Below, piece by piece: positions 5,678-8,933 of a stretch of DNA of 8,933 nt (within the stretch, counting starts at the first letter, position 1; the number at the start of each line of letters is the position of its first letter). The DNA is taken from assembly GCA_003157715.1 (NCBI GenBank), contig PMKK01000036.1:1-8933 (forward strand), written 5' to 3'. Origin of the DNA: Actinomycetota bacterium (GTDB taxonomy: Bacteria; Actinomycetota; Thermoleophilia; UBA2241). The notes under the pieces are model-generated. The model was not told the DNA's origin. It saw only the letters and a program-made list of their open reading frames with translations, and searched no databases. Both the position numbers and the translations under genes were made by a program.

Positions 5678-6284
5678 AGTCGAGGAGCGCGCTCAAGACC
5701 AGACACAGGATGCCGGCCATGGCCAGCTTCATGCCCGACCACACGAGCCGCTGGCGCGAGACGCGGCCCAGAAAGATGCCCAGCGCGAAGAGTTCGACGA
5801 AGGCGATCGCGACCCCGGCGATGTACGCCGAGTGCAGACTCGAGAAGCCCACGAGAAACGGCGCCAGCACGAGCCCCGCGGCGACGAAGGGCGACACCCC
5901 GTCGACACCGGCGATGACGATGGTGGCATAGGTGGAAGCGGCGGCGATGTCGGAATCCTCGAGACTCGAGAGGGTGACGTCTTCGAGCTCGCGCAGCGAG
6001 CGGTCGCGCTCGGCGCGTTCGATCAGGTACGAGCCGTAGAAGCCCGAGACTCCCATCGCCACCGCCGCGCCGAGCCCGACGGACACGACCTGGCGCGCCG
6101 AGTGGGCGTGGCCGAGATAGCTGCCGACCAGCACGCCCAGTGTGGTGAGCACGCCGTCGAAGGCGTTCATCGCGAAGTAGCGGCGGGCGATCTTGCCGAC
6201 CTCGGCGACGCGGTGGTAGTGGCGCAGCGTCTCTATCCTGCCGCGCAGCCAGGCGGCGGGGCCAGGGGCCGTCTTGCGACTCAT
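5664..6284 (-). CDS. VIT1/CCC1-family membrane protein (TIGR00267-like), putative metal transporter
   Basis: A 206-residue polytopic membrane protein. RYFAMNAFDGVLTTLGVLVG (35-54) carries the Asp-Gly pair in TM1 typical of the VIT1/CCC1 (COG1814) superfamily, whose characterised members move iron or manganese out of the cytosol. Approximate membrane segments are 41-57, 66-87, 118-146 (with a break at Asp128-Gly129), 150-173 and 183-203. The loop after TM2 (88-112) is short and acidic, with repeated Glu and Asp, and lacks the full three-helix metal-binding domain of plant VIT1. It most resembles the TIGR00267 branch, which I know mainly from archaea. It starts 22 nt after the DUF211 gene and overlaps the first pcrA start by 14 bp, so all three are probably cotranscribed. 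No clear ribosome binding site precedes the ATG. The transported ion is inferred only from the family. Confidence 0.8.
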   Translation of the reverse strand: MSRKTAPGPAAWLRGRIETLRHYHRVAEVGKIARRYFAMNAFDGVLTTLGVLVGSYLGHAHSARQVVSVGLGAAVAMGVSGFYGSYLIERAERDRSLRELEDVTLSSLEDSDIAAASTYATIVIAGVDGVSPFVAAGLVLAPFLVGFSSLHSAYIAGVAIAFVELFALGIFLGRVSRQRLVWSGMKLAMAGILCLVLSALLDYGLR

Positions 6285-6306
6285 GTGCTAAGCGGGTGGC
6301 GGGGGG

Positions 6307-6615
6307 TCACCGCATCCAGCGGGCGCCGGCATCCTGCGGGGTCTCGGCCTCGTCGATGATCTGACGGCCGGTCGACACCTTGTCGATCGAGTGGATGCTG
6401 CCCCCGGAGTCCTGGATGACCTCGGCGACTTCCTGGTAGTCGATATCGCTGCCTTCGAGAGTGATCTTGATGTTCTCGACCTTGTTGTCGATCTCGAAGA
6501 GCGTGATGTCGACGCCCACGATGCCTTCGAGGTCGCCGAGCTTGTCGGCCAGATTGAGCATGGTCGGCATGTGCGGCTTGAGGACGTCTAGGACGAGACG
6601 TCGGACGTGGCTCAC
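6307..6615 (-). CDS. DUF211 (COG1888) family protein
   Basis: A 102-residue cytoplasmic protein. Three blocks match my recollection of DUF211: RRLVLDVLKPH (5-15), ENIKITLEGSDIDY (47-60) and GGSIHSIDKVSTG (71-83). The family is mostly archaeal, adopts a compact ferredoxin-like alpha/beta fold, and has no established function. Acidic residues are frequent (DITLFEID, 36-43; EGSDID, 54-59), so metal binding is conceivable. The C-terminal tail (about 90-102) looks like an extension. The start is GTG at 6615, with a GGGGAG-type site about 11 nt upstream. It is the first gene of the unit DUF211 - VIT1/CCC1-like - pcrA. Pairing with a putative metal transporter suggests a role in metal handling, for example a sensor or regulator of the transporter. 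That is inference from context only. Confidence 0.85.
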   Translation of the reverse strand: MSHVRRLVLDVLKPHMPTMLNLADKLGDLEGIVGVDITLFEIDNKVENIKITLEGSDIDYQEVAEVIQDSGGSIHSIDKVSTGRQIIDEAETPQDAGARWMR

Positions 6616-6655
6616 GGCGGGATCACTCTCCCCTTGCGCTGTCGTTGACGCGGCG

Positions 6656-6661
6656 ATAGTA
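6656..6661 (-). promoter_or_regulatory. Possible extended -10 element for the DUF211 operon
   Basis: On the minus strand TGC precedes TACTAT (6661-6656), an extended -10 arrangement matching TATAAT at 4 of 6. No -35 box is visible at 16-18 bp. Transcription would start near 6649, giving a short leader before the ribosome binding site. Weak support; readthrough from cysE is also possible. Confidence 0.25.
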
Positions 6662-6675
6662 GCATACCCGCTGGC

Positions 6676-6709
6676 GCGCCGGCGCGACGCTTGACCTGTC
6701 CGCCGGCGC
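6676..6709 (-). terminator. GC-rich hairpin downstream of cysE, possible terminator
   Basis: GCGCCGGCG (6676-6684) is complementary to CGCCGGCGC (6701-6709), a 9-bp stem with a 16-nt loop, 17 bp past the cysE stop codon. No T-run follows on the minus strand. It could end the cysK-larE-cysE transcript or stabilise it. The surrounding bases also hold an imperfect direct repeat (GCGACGCTTG, 6684-6693; GCGGCGCTTG, 6714-6723), so chance in GC-rich DNA is a real alternative. Confidence 0.3.
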
Positions 6710-6725
6710 CTGCGCGGCGCTTGGC

Positions 6726-7529
6726 TCAGATGCCGGCGCCGTCGCTGAAGTGCAGCAGGCGGTCGAGCGTCTCCGTACTGCGGGCGATGCGCTGGCGGCG
6801 CCGCGCCTTGCGCTTGGGTTCGATCTCGTCGAGCTCCTGCTCAAGCGCGATGATGCGATCGACGACGCACTTCAGAGCCTCGGCCACGGGGTCGGGCAGA
6901 TGCGTGTAGTCGATGTCGGGGATACCGACCCGCTGGCCGTCGAGCAGCACCGGATGGCCGGGGTTGCCGACGACCGTCGCGTTGGCCGGCACGTCGTGGA
7001 CGACCACGCTGCCGGAACCGATCTTGGCGTTGTTGCCGATCTTGACTGAGCCCAGCACGCTGGCCCCGGCGCCGACGACGATGTTGTTGCCCAGAGTGGG
7101 GTGACGCTTGCCGTGCTCCTTGCCGGTGCCTCCCAGGGTGACGCCCTGGTAGATCGTCACGTTGTCGCCGATCTCGGCGGTCTCGCCGATCACGACACCC
7201 GAGCCGTGATCGACGAAGAAGCCCTCGCCGATCAGCGCCCCGGGGTGGATCTCGATGCCGGTCAGGAAACGGTTGAACTGGCTGATCCAGCGCGGTACCA
7301 CCGGCATGCCGCAGCGATAGAGCGGGTGGGCCAGGCGGTGCAGCCAGAGGGCATGCAGACCGGCGTAGGAGGTGACGATCTCGAAGGAACTGGTGGCGGC
7401 CGGGTCGCGGTCCCTGACCGCCTGCACGTCGCGCCGCATGCGTTCGACGAAATGGCGTGGGCGGCTCTTGCGCGTCGCACACCAGGCGCCGGCGACGACA
7501 TCGGCGGCGGTCCCCAAGGTACGGTTCAC
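6726..7529 (-). CDS. cysE: Serine O-acetyltransferase
   Basis: Transfers acetyl from acetyl-CoA to L-serine, giving O-acetylserine, the substrate of the cysteine synthase encoded two genes upstream. The predicted protein has 267 residues. An N-terminal helical part contains DPAATSSFEIVTSYAGLHALWLHRLAH (split here as 42-50 and 51-68). A left-handed beta-helix of hexapeptide repeats follows (about 92-190), with IEIHPGALIGEGFFVDHGSG (92-111) and VTLGGTGKEHGKRHPTLG (130-147). Asp107-His108 and His143 correspond to the active-site Asp-His and RHP histidine of CysE. After GNPGHP (188-193) a charged C-terminal tail of about 70 residues contains IPDIDYTHLPDP (203-214), seen in Gram-positive-type CysE. 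The start is GTG at 7529: it lies 2 nt after the larE stop and 9 nt after GAAAGGAG. The frame is open further upstream, but that part reads through larE out of frame and is not coding. Confidence 0.93.
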   Translation of the reverse strand: MNRTLGTAADVVAGAWCATRKSRPRHFVERMRRDVQAVRDRDPAATSSFEIVTSYAGLHALWLHRLAHPLYRCGMPVVPRWISQFNRFLTGIEIHPGALIGEGFFVDHGSGVVIGETAEIGDNVTIYQGVTLGGTGKEHGKRHPTLGNNIVVGAGASVLGSVKIGNNAKIGSGSVVVHDVPANATVVGNPGHPVLLDGQRVGIPDIDYTHLPDPVAEALKCVVDRIIALEQELDEIEPKRKARRRQRIARSTETLDRLLHFSDGAGI

Positions 7530-7531
7530 TG

Positions 7532-8404
7532 CTACAGGCTCCTTTCGGAGGATGGCGCCTCGTTCATGCTTCCCGAGCGAAACCCCTGTAAATCGAGAGT
7601 GATATACGTGAATCCGAGAGCTCGCATGCGGTTGACGAGCAGGTCGCGCAAGGCAGGTGCCGCGGCACGCTCCACGGCGTCGGCCGCGAGCTCGATGCGC
7701 GCGATGTCGCCATGGTGGCGGACGCGCAGCTCGGGTCCCAGGCCAAGGCCGCGCAGCATGTCCTCGGCGACCGCCACCTGGCGCAGCTTGCCGGCGGTCA
7801 CCGGCTCGTCGTAGGCGATGCGCGAGGCCAGACAAGCCTCGGCCGGCTTGCTCCAGGTGGGCAGGTCGAGGGCCCTGGCCAAGGCTCGCACCGCCGCCTT
7901 GCCGAGCCCGGCTTCGATCAGCGGGTGGCGCACGCCGTGTTCGGCGCAGGCTCGCAGACCTGGTCGCTCGTCGCCCAGATCGTCGCGATTGGCGCCGTCG
8001 ACCAGCACCGCTATGCCAGCCTCGCTCGCCGCGCGTTCCATGGCCGCAAGCAGCGTCGCTTTGCAGTAGTAGCAGCGCTCGCGGCTGTTGGCGACGAAGC
8101 GCTGGTCGTCGAGCTCGCGGGTCTGCCAGGTAAGGTGGCGCACGCCGAGTGACTCGGCGAAGGCGCGCGCCGCGACGAGCTCGTCGTCGCGGTAGGTCTC
8201 GGAGACGGCGGTGAAGGCCAGCACCTGACCGGCCCCCAGCACGCGGGTGGCAAGCGCCAGCACCACGCTCGAGTCGACCCCGCCGGAGAAGGCCACACAG
8301 ACTCGCCCCAACGGCTTGAGCACGGCCTCGACCGGATCGAGCAGCGAACCCAGGGTGGCGATCAGCGCCGCGCTCGCGGCGCCTTCGTGCGACTCGGCGA
8401 TCAT
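7532..8404 (-). CDS. larE: LarE-family ATP-dependent sulfur transferase (PP-loop)
   Basis: A 290-residue PP-loop enzyme. In characterised lactate racemase systems LarE adenylates a pyridinium dicarboxylate and inserts sulfur to build the nickel-pincer (NPN) cofactor. The ATP-binding loop FSGGVDSS is at 39-46. RCYYCK (110-115) has a CxxC, and KPAEACLASRI (186-196) holds Cys191 at the position of the sulfur-donor cysteine of Lactobacillus LarE. Three cysteines at these places are the pattern of LarE proteins thought to bind a [4Fe-4S] cluster rather than sacrifice a cysteine. The C-terminal ITLDLQGFRSGSMNE (268-282) is family-typical. The start at 8404 overlaps the cysK stop by one base (TGATG); a longer frame would lie inside cysK. 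It sits between cysK and cysE, with no larA, larB or larC visible. The true acceptor in this organism is therefore unproven; it could be a LarE paralogue serving another thiolation. Confidence 0.88.
   Translation of the reverse strand: MIAESHEGAASAALIATLGSLLDPVEAVLKPLGRVCVAFSGGVDSSVVLALATRVLGAGQVLAFTAVSETYRDDELVAARAFAESLGVRHLTWQTRELDDQRFVANSRERCYYCKATLLAAMERAASEAGIAVLVDGANRDDLGDERPGLRACAEHGVRHPLIEAGLGKAAVRALARALDLPTWSKPAEACLASRIAYDEPVTAGKLRQVAVAEDMLRGLGLGPELRVRHHGDIARIELAADAVERAAAPALRDLLVNRMRALGFTYITLDLQGFRSGSMNEAPSSERSL
7539..7546 (-). promoter_or_regulatory. Ribosome binding site of cysE, inside the end of larE
   Basis: The minus strand reads GAAAGGAG, 9 nt before the GTG at 7529. It lies within the last codons of larE and fixes the cysE start at a non-ATG codon. 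Confidence 0.75.
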
Positions 8405-8933
8405 CAGCCCCCGATCATCGCCGGTGCGCCCTGCTCGGCAAACAGCGGCGTCGACAGGTAGCGCTCGCCGGTGTCGCACAGAATAGTGACGATCAGCTTG
8501 CCGCGGTTCTCGGGGCGCGCCCCGAGCTCGGCGGCGGCGAACGCGTTGGCGCCCGCCGAGATGCCCACCAGGATGCCCTCGTCGGTGGCCAGGGCCCGGG
8601 CCACGTCCATGGCCTTGTCGCCGGGCACTTGCACGATCTCGTCGTAGACCGCGGTATCGAGCACGCGCGGCACAAAGCCGGCACCGATGCCCTGAATGCG
8701 GTGCGGGCCGGGCTGACCGCCCGACAGCACGGCCGACTCGGCGGGCTCCACCGCATAGACCTTGACCGCCGGCTTGCGCTCCTTGAGCACCTGTCCGACG
8801 CCGGTGAGGGTCCCCCCCGTGCCTACGCCGGCCACGAAGACATCGACTTCGCCGTCGGTGTCGCGCCAGATCTCCTCGGCCGTCGTGCGCCGATGACCAT
8901 CGGGGTTGGCCGGGTTCTCGAACTGCTGGGGCA
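8404..8933 (-). CDS. cysK: Cysteine synthase (O-acetylserine sulfhydrylase), 5' part missing
   Basis: The C-terminal 175 residues of a fold-type II PLP enzyme that makes L-cysteine from O-acetylserine and sulfide. The gene runs past the right edge of the window, so the start and PLP-binding lysine are not seen. The visible part begins with [20 protein letters not shown] (8928-8869), diagnostic of CysK. It continues with [12 protein letters not shown], the glycine-rich loop that binds the PLP phosphate, then [10 protein letters not shown] and [11 protein letters not shown]. It ends with [10 protein letters not shown], whose serine contacts the PLP ring nitrogen. CysK is more likely than cystathionine beta-synthase, since the domain stops 18 residues after that motif with no CBS domains. 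It is the upstream gene of the larE-cysE unit, with TGATG coupling to larE, so both steps of cysteine formation are probably coexpressed. Confidence 0.93.
   Translation of the reverse strand, partial: PQQFENPANPDGHRRTTAEEIWRDTDGEVDVFVAGVGTGGTLTGVGQVLKERKPAVKVYAVEPAESAVLSGGQPGPHRIQGIGAGFVPRVLDTAVYDEIVQVPGDKAMDVARALATDEGILVGISAGANAFAAAELGARPENRGKLIVTILCDTGERYLSTPLFAEQGAPAMIGG

Noticed and set aside
7530..7835. Upstream extension of the cysE reading frame (about 100 codons)
   Set aside because: It lies inside larE in another frame; the translation is Arg/Pro/Ala-rich, and a good ribosome binding site points to GTG at 7529.
8405..8479. Longer larE start at 8479
   Set aside because: The extra 25 codons overlap the conserved end of cysK in another frame; the TGATG junction at 8406-8402 is a standard coupled start.

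Overview
The window is about 70% GC, gene-dense and chromosomal in character, with no phage, transposon, CRISPR or tRNA/rRNA signature that I can see. The protein set (a PcrA-type UvrD helicase with a C-terminal Tudor-like domain, a CysE with a long charged C-terminus, LarE, and an Ala/Pro/Ser-rich lipoprotein) and the very high third-position GC suggest a deep-branching actinobacterium such as a Thermoleophilia-like lineage. A GC-rich Chloroflexota or related lineage cannot be excluded. This is inference from composition and protein style.

Layout from left to right. A trehalose-phosphatase gene (+, ~75-998) converges on an enoyl-CoA hydratase gene (-, 1079-1855); their 80-bp gap holds three tandem 19-bp repeats and a hairpin. 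A ~650-bp divergent intergenic region (1856-2508) follows. It contains a well-formed sigma70/sigmaA-type promoter on the minus strand (2265-2293) and four inverted repeats between that promoter and the hydratase, giving a predicted leader of about 400 nt, or a separate small RNA. A predicted lipoprotein (+, 2509-3102) then converges on a helicase gene; this gap again carries GC-rich degenerate tandem repeats (13/26-bp period).

The rest is on the minus strand and forms two apparent operons, both read right to left. The first is cysK (partial, cut by the window edge) - larE - cysE, with a 1-nt stop/start overlap and a 2-nt gap. It pairs both steps of cysteine synthesis (serine to O-acetylserine to cysteine) with a PP-loop sulfur transferase of the LarE family. 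After a 110-bp gap with hairpins and a weak promoter candidate comes the second: a DUF211-family small protein, a VIT1/CCC1-like membrane protein (TIGR00267-like), and pcrA, whose first possible start overlaps the end of the membrane protein gene by 14 bp.

The items most worth follow-up are the structured leader/ncRNA candidate upstream of the hydratase, the DUF211 + VIT1/CCC1-like pair (small cytoplasmic partner plus putative metal transporter), and LarE embedded in the cysteine operon. None is proven as a new system by sequence alone.
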